Origin: Flavobacterium sp.
GTDB taxonomy: Bacteria > Bacteroidota > Bacteroidia > Flavobacteriales > Flavobacteriaceae
DNA: 64,000 bases
Direction of reading: 5' to 3'
Assembly: GCA_030591585.1 (NCBI GenBank)
Contig: JAUVAS010000003.1
Coordinates: forward strand, 1-64,000
Below are positions 43,106 to 53,100 of the stretch, piece by piece. A program made the translations under genes and the position numbers. Each line of letters starts with the position of its first letter. Positions within the stretch are counted from its first letter, which is position 1. Under the pieces are notes generated by a model that saw nothing but the letters and a program-made list of their open reading frames with translations, searched no databases and was not told the origin of the DNA.

Positions 43106-45154
43106 ATGAAAATTAATAATAACTACATTCACGAAAATGAAATAATCAGTAATAATGAATTTTATCTGCAATTAAATGATTTGTTTTTGAAATTTTTAGA
43201 TGACTTCCCTGATTATATTGAATCTAATGAAGAATTCACAAATGGAGATTTTTTATATAAAGATAATGAAGAGTTAATAAAGCAATACTTAAGTAAATAT
43301 ATATACTTCAATAAATTATTGGATTATGATTATTATAATGAACTCTTATCAAAAATTTTTAATTTATCAGATCTTCCTAGAAATTTAATCTCAGAAAACG
43401 AAATTGACTTATTAAGGTTAATGTTTGGAGATGAAAAAAATGATGTTTCTGTTATACTTGGGAAAGTTGGATGGGGCAAGACTACATTAGTAAAATATGT
43501 GTTAAAATTTCTTCTTAAATATAAAAAAAAAGAATGTAAATTTATTCCAATTCATCTTGATTTTAACTTATATGTAAATAAATTAAACTCAGAAAACGAT
43601 AGAGTAAAATCTGTCAAATTGCTTTATAAATTATTAAGAAAAAAAGTTCTAAAAATAAATTCCAATACTCTTCATGTTGATAATGAAAATTATTGGACAT
43701 TTCTTAAATCTTTAGAAGATTTTTCTGAGTATAAACAAGAAGAGGCAACTCTTCTGAAAATCTATAAAGAAGATAAAATTGAGTACTTTAAATTAAGATC
43801 CAAATTGCTTAAAAAGAATAACGCAATTCTTTACTCTTTAAAGTATTTAAAACAGGAATATAATAGCAAAATTATTATTTTTATTGATAATATTGACCCA
43901 GTTAATGATATCCCGACTCAGGCAATATTAGTTGAATTATACAAAATTGTTAAGGTTTACAAAATTAAAGCAATTGTTTCATTTAGACCTAATACATACT
44001 CAGAAATTGAAAATAAAAAGGAAGGTGTATTTGATACTTTTACACCAAAGTCTATTACGCTTTGCAAGCCTAGAGCAAAATATATTTTCAAATCAAAATT
44101 GAAATATTTAAAAAAAAATGAAAAAGATGGAAAACTTCAAATCCTTTTTGGAAATAGAATTCTTAAATCAGAATCTACATTTGAACTGTTAGAATCATAC
44201 CTAATACTTTTGAAGAATAAACATGTCAGTAATTTTTTAGATAATATTTGTAGTGGAAATTTACGGGTATGGAGTAAAACTTTAAAAATTTTTTTTAGTT
44301 CTGGTTATTTGAAAGAACATAGATTATATTCAAATTATTTAAAATATAAGCTCCCAAAAGAAGAATATAAAGAATATTATAACCCTGAATGGATAGCGTT
44401 TTCATCAATTATTACTTCAAATCATACAATGTTTTTTCCATCATACGAGGGTGATAGGAGAAAAGATTTAATAATTAATCTATTTAACAACAAAACTTTT
44501 TCTTTTAACACTTCTATAATTAGACTAAACATTCTTCAGTTTTTTAACCATGAAGCATCAGAAATAAATACTCTTAAGAGGATTTATATGGAAGTATTTA
44601 AATGTTATAGTGAACAAGAAGATATTGAATATTCAATTAACTATGCTGTAAGGATATTGATTAATGCGGGGCTTATTAGCTCAAATAGAGTTTATAAAGT
44701 TGATGCTGATGAATCAATTAATTATATCCGTGATTTGAAAATTGAAGAAAGTGGACAGTATTATTTATCAGTATTAATAGTCCATTTAGATTATTTAAAA
44801 TTTATGAAGGATGATGTTCATATGCCAGAGGAATATTTAGATGAAATTTATGGTTCAAAAAAATCAAGATCAAATAAAAGAACTTTTTTAGATATAATTA
44901 AATTCCTCTCATTTTTAACTAAAACAGAATTTGAATTAATTGATGAATTAGATATTAAGTCGTTGAAACTATATATAAAATATTTCTCAATTGGGAGTGA
45001 ATTTATATTATTTACAAGTTTTATTCTAAATAGGTTATCAAAACTTCCTTTGTATAAAAATGAATTATCTTCTTCAAAAAAAATAAATAAAGAAGTATTA
45101 TTTCTCAAAAAATATATAAACGATTGTAAAAACAAAATTCAAAACAAGTTATGA
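43106..45154 (+). CDS. P-loop NTPase of a two-gene conflict module
   Basis: 682 residues. Walker A GKVGWGKTT (about 119-127), Walker B IIIFIDNIDP (about 255-264) and a following VSFRPNTYSEI with a sensor-type Arg. This order fits AAA+/STAND-like signalling NTPases. The remaining 400 residues are a helical region rich in I/K/L that could be the sensor. The next gene overlaps by ATGA and encodes a small membrane protein. NTPase-plus-membrane-protein pairs are common in abortive-infection-type systems, so that role is inferred. Confidence 0.7.
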   Translation: MKINNNYIHENEIISNNEFYLQLNDLFLKFLDDFPDYIESNEEFTNGDFLYKDNEELIKQYLSKYIYFNKLLDYDYYNELLSKIFNLSDLPRNLISENEIDLLRLMFGDEKNDVSVILGKVGWGKTTLVKYVLKFLLKYKKKECKFIPIHLDFNLYVNKLNSENDRVKSVKLLYKLLRKKVLKINSNTLHVDNENYWTFLKSLEDFSEYKQEEATLLKIYKEDKIEYFKLRSKLLKKNNAILYSLKYLKQEYNSKIIIFIDNIDPVNDIPTQAILVELYKIVKVYKIKAIVSFRPNTYSEIENKKEGVFDTFTPKSITLCKPRAKYIFKSKLKYLKKNEKDGKLQILFGNRILKSESTFELLESYLILLKNKHVSNFLDNICSGNLRVWSKTLKIFFSSGYLKEHRLYSNYLKYKLPKEEYKEYYNPEWIAFSSIITSNHTMFFPSYEGDRRKDLIINLFNNKTFSFNTSIIRLNILQFFNHEASEINTLKRIYMEVFKCYSEQEDIEYSINYAVRILINAGLISSNRVYKVDADESINYIRDLKIEESGQYYLSVLIVHLDYLKFMKDDVHMPEEYLDEIYGSKKSRSNKRTFLDIIKFLSFLTKTEFELIDELDIKSLKLYIKYFSIGSEFILFTSFILNRLSKLPLYKNELSSSKKINKEVLFLKKYINDCKNKIQNKL

Positions 45155-45666
45155 AAAAATATATATTTGGATTAATCGGTATTTTAGTCATATTATTATT
45201 TATACCCCTTGTTTGGAAATATGAAGAACAAGTTATTTTTGATTGGCCGAACTTTACTGAAGAATATTATAAATCTTGGTTTGGGTTGATACAAATAATA
45301 TTAGGGTTTTCATTTTTTACTTTATTATATGAACATTTAAATAAGAAGAAAAATCATAATCGAATATTTTCTATTAAAAAAAGGATTGAAAATAAAACAG
45401 ATATTTTCTCTCAAGAGGATATATTAGATTCAGAATTTGAAAAAAACCTTAGAGAATTAGACGAATTGTTAATCATTTTTAATGACTCAGTAAATCAAGT
45501 TGAGCTTAGTGATGACAAATTAATTCTTTTCTTTGAATTTACTAAAGAGCTTAAGATTATGAATAGAAATTTAGTTCAAAACCTTAATAACAATGACGCT
45601 AGATTAATCTCTATTAATGACATTCAAAAACTAATAAAAGAATCTTCTGCAATTAAACAGGATTGA
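45151..45666 (+). CDS. Two-helix membrane protein, probable effector
   Basis: 171 residues. Two transmembrane helices (KYIFGLIGILVILLFIPLVW, 3-22; FGLIQIILGFSFFTLLYEHL, about 44-63) and a cytoplasmic coiled-coil tail. It overlaps the NTPase gene (ATGA), so the two are co-translated. Disturbing the membrane on a signal from the NTPase is a reasonable guess, not shown by sequence. Confidence 0.65.
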   Translation: MKKYIFGLIGILVILLFIPLVWKYEEQVIFDWPNFTEEYYKSWFGLIQIILGFSFFTLLYEHLNKKKNHNRIFSIKKRIENKTDIFSQEDILDSEFEKNLRELDELLIIFNDSVNQVELSDDKLILFFEFTKELKIMNRNLVQNLNNNDARLISINDIQKLIKESSAIKQD

Positions 45667-46357
45667 TAACCACAAACAAGTATTAGAGTTAACTTCTATA
45701 CTTTGATCTGTATTTCTTTCAAAGACAATGGTTTATAATAATTTAACTCCATAATTCTAATAAACAGAATCTATTAACTGCATGTTATATTAATCAACTT
45801 TATATATTTATTTATAAAAGAATTAATGACATTTCGTTCTATTTGTGAAATTATATACGACCAATAACTGATTACTTAAAAGGAATAATATAAAAACAGT
45901 TACTGTTCTTAACCTTTACTTTTTTAATCGGAATTTTGTTAATAGGGAATGTAACGGGAACTCACTTTGAAAGATCACTTTTGACCTGAGGACTGAACAT
46001 TTCAAAAGCAATCTTGGCACTCTTTATTTTTTATACTTTTTTGTATCTTTGAGAAAATAATCTTTTTTACTCCCCCTTTATAAGAAATAACTGTGTGTGT
46101 ATTCCCAATTCGTAATACGCTTCTTTTTTTTATTTAACAGATGAAAAAGAATGTTATCACATAATATTAGCTGATTAAGAAGTGCTGAGTTGGCAAATAA
46201 GTGAAAAAGCTATATAATTTTGCTTCTCAGTTAGCTTTTTTTAGAGGTATAAGAAAAACGTTCTACGACAAAGACATGTATAAGTTCATTGCTCCTGATT
46301 TCCTTTGGCTAGACAAGTCTGTTAATTAATTCTATATTAACAAAATTTCAATTAAAA
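45667..46357. other. Long intergenic region with a candidate RNA
   Basis: About 690 bases without a convincing gene; only very short frames occur (for example near 45730 and 46141). Its right part carries a promoter-like site and a terminator, see 46044-46242. Confidence 0.6.
46044..46242 (+). ncRNA. Candidate structured small RNA
   Basis: TATCTTTG at 46044-46051 matches the -7 consensus, and a perfect AAAAAGCTA/TAGCTTTTT stem with T's (46204-46242) ends the unit, giving about 190 bases. AGCTGATTAAGAAG near 46170 can pair with CTTCTCAGTTAGCT near 46224 using G-U pairs. No family recognised. Confidence 0.4.
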
Positions 46358-46358
46358 A

Positions 46359-49232
46359 ATGGAAGAAAAAATCCTTAAAATATTTGACACTAACACTGAG
46401 GCTATTGCTACTAATAGGGGGTTTTACTATCAATATTTATCTGTGTTGAAAAAGTGGATTGAAAATTATATTAATGAGGAAGACATTGAAACCTTTACAG
46501 AAGTTGATAATGATATCAAAGAAGTTGGCGAGAACTTAATATTCACCCAAATTAAATGCTATACATCTTCTTTTAGCTTGAATTCCCCTGAAATTAAAAA
46601 AGCAATTTTTGATTTTTTTATACTCTATTTGAAGTATCGTACAGTAAATGACAAAATCACATTCTGTTTCTCAACAAATTCAAGTATTGCTACAAGAGAA
46701 AAATTATTATCGAAATGGGTTAATGATTTGGAACTTAATGAAAGAGAACTACTGTCAATTTGTTCTAAAAAAATAAAAGAAATATTAATTAATGGAATTA
46801 ATAGAAGAAAAAATAAAAAATTACAAAATAATATTACAAAAATTAATAAAAATGAAATTAAAGAAATCAGTGAAACCTTTAAAAAATATATAAAAAAAAC
46901 AGATATCCAATCGTTTGTAAAAAGCATCAATTGGGAATTCAATAATGCTTCTCCTGAGGATTCTATAATTACAATTAGAAATAAAATCAGAATTTTACTA
47001 AAGCATCCAAAATTTGACAATAAGCCTACCTCTTTACTTTTTGGTGTATTATTATCAGAAATATATAAGAACTCTCAAAATAAGGATAAAAAAGATCGTT
47101 GCTTAAGTAAGCAAACAATATTAAAAATATTAGAACATACTGATGAAGAATTAAAAGGATATGTTGACAACAAATTTATCAAATTGTTACGGATTGATGT
47201 TGAGATTTTAATAACTGAAGTTGAACAAATAAAAGAACAAATAGAAGGGCAGGGTCTAGATATAAAATCCTTAAAAAACAAATACAGTCAATTTTCACAA
47301 AAGGAATATGCCAAAAACCTAACCTTACTTCCAGATTTATATACTATTGATTTTTGTGGATGGGAAGGGTTTTTAAATCAAACTAATTCAATTTTAAAAG
47401 AAAAAAAAATCGTTTCAATATATTCAGAAGGTGGAATGGGTAAAACCTCTTTTGCTAAAAAATATTTAAAGATTTTCACAGGATATGATCATATTATTTG
47501 GATAAATGCAGAACACTCCATTGACTCTTCTTTTACATCTGATGATTTACTACAAAGGAACTTAGGGATTGAATTTTCAACAAATGATGACATAGGTAAA
47601 AGATTTAATTATTTATTGAATGAATTAGGAAAAGTTAGTGGGGAAAATTTATTAATTGTTGATATCCAAGAATCTGAAGACGAAATAATATCATTAAAAT
47701 TAATATCATCAATACCAAATTGGGAGAAATTAATACTTACAAGAAGTCATTTAAAAATAATCCCATCCTTAAAATTGCCCAAAATAAGTTTTGACAATGC
47801 TAAAGAAATATATTTATCATTTTGTAGTAAGGAAATTATTGAAGATAGTCTTTTTAAAGATTTTTTTAATTACATCGATTATAATGTATTGGTCATAGAA
47901 CTAACAGCAAAAACAATAGAAAATAGTTTTGATTTAACTTTAGAAAAAATATTTTATTCTATTAAAGATCAAAGCATTGATGACAATAATTTTAATATCG
48001 ACATTGAAATTAGAGGTGAAGATAAATCTATTAAAATTTTTAATTTTTTAATTAAAAAATTTGGTGTTAATAATCTTATTCCTATCGAAAAAATTTATTT
48101 CAATTTTTTAACACTTTTACCATCAAATAATATTTTAATTGAAGATTTAATTTTGATTAATGGTACTGAGCTTTACAATGAAAATAAAATAACCATAATT
48201 AATATAATTAATTCTTTAGATAAAAAGGGACTTATAGAATTCTCGTCAGATAGAAAAAGAATAAATATTCACAAAATTGTTCGGGAAGTTACTATTTACA
48301 GTGAAAGAAAAGAATTAAACCCATTCTCATCAAGTATGCTTTATATAACATGGTTAACACATCGAATTGAAGAAGGTTATAATAGCCCGAATAAATCCTT
48401 TCGATTTTTAAAGTATGCTGAATCTATTTTAAACTCAGTAAAGGAAAAGTATAGAAAAAGCTTATATCAGCCATTATTGTTATTAGAGAATGAGCTTTTA
48501 TATTCAAATAGATTTTATATAAAAACAACAAATGAGCTTAATAAATCAATTGATTTAGTCAAGAGAGCTAAAATGTTTTCAGGGCTAGACACAAGGAGTC
48601 TTGCAGTAATGTATAGTAACCTTGGTCTAGCCTACGCTGATAATTATAACAATGAAAAAGCTATTAATTATTTTGAAAAAGCTTTAAATATTTTTAAGAA
48701 AAACGAAAATAATTGCTTAAATCTAATAATTATAGTATTAAATAATATTTCTTTAGTCTACTTGAATAACGGTGATTTAAAAGGATCAATGATGAATTTT
48801 AAAAAGGTCCAAAGTATTAGAAAAAAATATTCTCTCTATGATGACCAACAATTAGGAATTGAGCATAGAATACTTGCTAAATCATATAGAATTGAAGGTA
48901 ATTATGAAAAAGCAATAGAATTGTTAAATGAAGGCATTCAATTACATAAATCAATTAATCCTTTAAAAAGAAATGATTTTTACTTAGCAGCTTACTATAG
49001 TGAATTATCTAATTTATGCCTTTTAATAGAAAATATTGAAGACGCCATTTATAATCAAGAATTAGGAATTAAAATATTGGAAGAAATGGACTTACAAAAG
49101 AGTGAATATATTTTTTTTATGTACCAAATCATATTAAAATTATATCAATTCAGAGGGTTAAAAGACAAAGAGAAGAAAGTATTTAGTAAAATTAATTCAT
49201 TTAAAAATATTTATCATATAGAAAATATTTGA
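46359..49232 (+). CDS. STAND NTPase with Cap4-like nuclease and TPR sensor (Avs-like)
   Basis: 957 residues. (1) N-terminal DUF4297/Cap4-like nuclease: RGFYYQYLSVLKKWI, EVDNDIKE, then FTQIKCYTSSFS (about 40-72), with Asp/Glu-QIK spacing of PD-(D/E)XK enzymes. (2) NB-ARC/STAND NTPase: YSEGGMGKTSFAKKY (about 354-368), LLIVDIQESEDE and ILTRSH. (3) C-terminal TPRs (about 660-950), e.g. AVMYSNLGLAYADNYNNEKA. Sensor, NTPase and nuclease in this order match antiviral STAND proteins that recognise phage proteins. An HNH protein gene follows 13 bases downstream. Confidence 0.82.
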   Translation: MEEKILKIFDTNTEAIATNRGFYYQYLSVLKKWIENYINEEDIETFTEVDNDIKEVGENLIFTQIKCYTSSFSLNSPEIKKAIFDFFILYLKYRTVNDKITFCFSTNSSIATREKLLSKWVNDLELNERELLSICSKKIKEILINGINRRKNKKLQNNITKINKNEIKEISETFKKYIKKTDIQSFVKSINWEFNNASPEDSIITIRNKIRILLKHPKFDNKPTSLLFGVLLSEIYKNSQNKDKKDRCLSKQTILKILEHTDEELKGYVDNKFIKLLRIDVEILITEVEQIKEQIEGQGLDIKSLKNKYSQFSQKEYAKNLTLLPDLYTIDFCGWEGFLNQTNSILKEKKIVSIYSEGGMGKTSFAKKYLKIFTGYDHIIWINAEHSIDSSFTSDDLLQRNLGIEFSTNDDIGKRFNYLLNELGKVSGENLLIVDIQESEDEIISLKLISSIPNWEKLILTRSHLKIIPSLKLPKISFDNAKEIYLSFCSKEIIEDSLFKDFFNYIDYNVLVIELTAKTIENSFDLTLEKIFYSIKDQSIDDNNFNIDIEIRGEDKSIKIFNFLIKKFGVNNLIPIEKIYFNFLTLLPSNNILIEDLILINGTELYNENKITIINIINSLDKKGLIEFSSDRKRINIHKIVREVTIYSERKELNPFSSSMLYITWLTHRIEEGYNSPNKSFRFLKYAESILNSVKEKYRKSLYQPLLLLENELLYSNRFYIKTTNELNKSIDLVKRAKMFSGLDTRSLAVMYSNLGLAYADNYNNEKAINYFEKALNIFKKNENNCLNLIIIVLNNISLVYLNNGDLKGSMMNFKKVQSIRKKYSLYDDQQLGIEHRILAKSYRIEGNYEKAIELLNEGIQLHKSINPLKRNDFYLAAYYSELSNLCLLIENIEDAIYNQELGIKILEEMDLQKSEYIFFMYQIILKLYQFRGLKDKEKKVFSKINSFKNIYHIENI

Positions 49233-49245
49233 AAGCAGTTTAATA

Positions 49246-50007
49246 ATGACTAAAAAAATAAGAAATGAAATCCCCCAAAGGAATAAAGTAAAGGCTAAAT
49301 TACAACAGGAAATAAACTCGATATGTCCATTTTGCGATAACGATGATGTAGGTCATTTTCAGATTCATCATATTGATAGTGACCCATTAAATAATGAAAA
49401 TTCAAACCTAATTTTATTATGCCCTTTGTGCCATTCAAAAATTACTAAAGGAGATATATCAATTGATCAAGTAATTAAAACTAAAAAACAATTAAAAAAC
49501 ATTAGTGGTAATATCAAATTCATTTCCGTTAGTGTTGATAGTAAAAATTGTGGGTGGGAACAAATTGAAAATATCCCTTACGCTTTTGAAGTAAGGAAAT
49601 TAACATCTCTTTTTCCAATATTCAATTTTAGCTTTATAAATCAATCTAACAATACAGTCTTACTAACTAATATTATTATTAAGACAAAACGATTACCCGC
49701 TGGTCTTTCAGGCCCCAATATTCCCCTTCCAAATATCTTGAGGCCGATTGTAAAGTATAAAATTAAATTACCTGAAGATGGAAAAGTTACAAATACTATG
49801 ATTTTAGAAGAACTAGAAATACCTCAAGGAAGAGCATTTAAATTCCAAGTTGAATTATATGATGTTTCAATGGAGAGATTTAAACCTCCTTTTAATAAAT
49901 TTATTTTAAGTTTAAAGTTCGGATTTAATAATGACTTCAATATTGATATCCCAAATATTTTATTAAACTCTAGAAGGGATAATTTACAACACGTTTCTAT
50001 TAGTTAA
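49246..50007 (+). CDS. HNH nuclease-like protein linked to the STAND gene
   Basis: 253 residues. A zinc-binding HNH motif: CPFCDNDD (about 26-33), QIHHIDSDPLNNENSNLILL, CPLCHSK. The C-terminal 160 residues form a beta-rich domain of unknown type. The 13-base spacing implies co-transcription with the STAND NTPase, which already has its own nuclease. A second nuclease may be an extra effector or an accessory. Confidence 0.75.
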   Translation: MTKKIRNEIPQRNKVKAKLQQEINSICPFCDNDDVGHFQIHHIDSDPLNNENSNLILLCPLCHSKITKGDISIDQVIKTKKQLKNISGNIKFISVSVDSKNCGWEQIENIPYAFEVRKLTSLFPIFNFSFINQSNNTVLLTNIIIKTKRLPAGLSGPNIPLPNILRPIVKYKIKLPEDGKVTNTMILEELEIPQGRAFKFQVELYDVSMERFKPPFNKFILSLKFGFNNDFNIDIPNILLNSRRDNLQHVSIS

Positions 50008-50155
50008 TTATTGTTTTATTTATTCGAAGAAAATAATGTCTTATGATCTCTTGATTTAATAACACATTGACCATAATAGAAGTTTTTTTAACTATTTTTT
50101 TTTATTTTATAAAATTATTGTTTACTCATTTATAAATTAATTATCTACTTTAGAT

Positions 50156-50168
50156 GTCTATTTTAGAC
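50156..50168. promoter_or_regulatory. GTCTA-ttt-TAGAC dyad before the helicase gene
   Basis: A perfect 5-bp dyad 4 bases before ATG 50173. Possible operator or translational control site. Confidence 0.4.
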
Positions 50169-50172
50169 GCCA

Positions 50173-53100
50173 ATGATATACTTCCATTTATGCCAAAATT
50201 TTATTAATAAATCTAACAGAGAGGTAGATTCTTTTGTTAAAAAATTTATTATTGAAAATAAAAATAGAAAATCTGTAAAAGGTCTTGGAAAGGTAACACC
50301 ATTTAATGGCGGAATCTATATTATTAATTTTAAAAAACCTTATTACGGAAACATAGTGCTTCAAGAAAAACATCTTGAATTTGAAAAAAAAGAGCATACT
50401 GTTTACTTTATCCGGAGTTTTTTTAAAGAAAACCTTCAGGAATTTGTTGAAGTTAGAAGCGGAAGATGGCTAAACTACAACCCCTTAGAGGAGTATGAAT
50501 TACTGGCTTTTAAAGAAGTGCTTAAGAACAAAAAAGACAATACGGTTTCTTTAGAAAAACCCCCAAATGATTTAATTGATTGGCAAAAAAACTATGAACT
50601 TAAAGTTGATTATAATATTTATGAAACTGAAAATTGGGTAAAATTTGCTTTAGACAATTCAATTGACTCAGGAATGAAATTAGATGAGGTTAAGGTTTTT
50701 AGACTTGCTCTCTTGGAAATAATAAACGAAAATTCAACCTCAATTGAAATTCTTAAAAAGGAACAAAATTACCAAACCATCTCTTCTGTTTTTAATGAAG
50801 AAATTGGCGTGATTTATAATAAAATAAATGTTGAGGGTAAGACAATTTTCCAATTAATTGATGGTGCCAATATTAAATCACAAAAAGAAAATTGGAATAT
50901 TATTAAAAGCAATAACTACAACTTTAATAATCAATTAAACACAATAAATGACATTAGTAGAATGTCTGTAAAAGCCTATCCTAACTGGTCATTAAACAAT
51001 GCTGATTTATGGGCCAAAGTTCAAAAAAATGGTCAATATGGTAATTTATCTTTGTTACCCGAACAGACTAATTTTCTTAAGAATTTCAAATTTCCAAAAT
51101 ATATTAACGGTCAAGCAGGAAGTGGAAAATCTACAATGTTATATTATCTTTTTTCTAACATTTATTATTATAAATTTATTAATGAAATAAAGGGAGATAT
51201 TGTTTTTCTAACTGAAAACGAAAAATTATTAGAACACACACAAGGCTCTGTAGTTGACTTATTGTACAATAACCCTGAATTTGACATGTCTTCAGAGCCT
51301 GAGGCTATTGCAGATGCTGATAATCATTTCCATCCATTCAAGGAGTTTTTATTAAGTTTTTTACCCGATGGTTGTTCAGAATTTGATTCTAATAAGTATT
51401 TAAACTTTTCAAAATTTAAATTACTTTATGAAGAATCAAATATTCCTGAACATATTATATCTAATTTTTCTGCGGAATTGGTTTGGTTTACATTAACAAC
51501 TTATGTTAAAGGGAATAGTCTAGATTATAATATTACAAGTGATAATTATGAAGATAAAATGCCTAAAAAAGGGAAAGAGCTTATCTCTAAAGAAGATTTA
51601 AAAAAAATGGAGAAAGTTGTCATCAATCCTTTCTATAATAAATTAATGGAAGAAGGATACTGGGACAAAATCAAACTTATCCAATATTTAAATGAGAATG
51701 TAGAAATTGATAAAAAATTTGAAGTTATATTTTGTGATGAAGCCCAAGATTTTTCTAAAGTTGAATTGAGATTTATCATACAATTGTCCTCTTATAACGA
51801 TTTTGACCTTTCTGACGTTGAACAATTTCCAATTGTATTTGCTGGAGATGCACATCAAACAGTTAACCCTACAGGGTTTCGTTCAGAAGTTTTAACATCA
51901 ATGATTTACGAAGAATTATCTGATAAGGAAAATAACTATAATTTAGATTCAAGTAAACTTGAATTCACTCCCCAGTTCAATTATAGATCCTCTCAAACTA
52001 TTGTTAACTTATCTAATGCAATTCAATTCCATAGAAAAGAAAAATTAAATGCCGATATAAAAAACCCTCAAATATCTAAAAGACCCTTATTAAATCGATT
52101 TGAACACCTAAATGTATTTGTGAGCTTTGATACTTTTAAGGAAAACCAAGTTTTACAAAACAAAATTGGATATAAAACAATAATAGTCCCTGTAAATAAT
52201 GAGGAAATAACTGAATACAAAAAGAAAAATAAAATATTAGAAAAATACAATAATATTATTTCAGCAGTAGATGCTAAGGGGTTAGATTTTAATGAGGTTG
52301 CGCTTTATGGGTTTGGAGAGCATCGAATTTTTAACAAAAATATTGGGACATATGAAAAGAGATTCTTTTTTAACAAACTATACGTTGCTATAACTAGGGC
52401 TCAAGCAGAGCTTGTAATTATAGATAGTGAAAAGTCTAAATCTGAGTTTTGGGAGCCAATAGTTGAAAATTATTTAAAGTCTAAATGGTGTAGAGACACT
52501 TCGCCTAAATTAAGCGAATTTGAGGATTTAATTATCTTTGATTCAAATGAAGTAATTTTAAGTTCAGAGAATGTATTAGAAAATGATGCTATAAGACAAA
52601 AAGAGCATGGAATCCTAGAAAAAAATATACCTTTACTTTCCATCGCTGCGAACCATTTTCTTAAACTTCGGAATCAAAAAGAATATTATTTATGTCTAGG
52701 TACTATCGAAGAAATTAAAGAAAACTGGGGCAAGGCTTCAGAGTTTTATTCTAAAAAAATAACAGGCGATTTAGGATATTTTAATGCAATGAATGTTCTT
52801 TGGCTGGGGAAACTCTTTGAAGATTTTTTAAATCTTAATGAAAAGAATTTATACAATTCAAATAGCAACGATATTCATGTAAAAATCATTATCTCCAAAT
52901 TATTTAGAGATGGTGAATTATCATTTTCTGATTTAAAAATATTGTCAGAGAAATCAAATGTCTTAAGAAGGGTAATAACTATAATTAGTTGGAGGAAAGA
53001 TGTTATTAATGAGTTTATTTCATTTCTAAATAGCACGAGTGATGATGATGAAATTCTAATATTATGCGATTTATTAGAAGAAATTTGCAGTAAAAACAAC

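Noticed and set aside
46141-46164. Short frame after TTTAACAG
   Set aside because: Only seven codons; more likely part of the candidate RNA.
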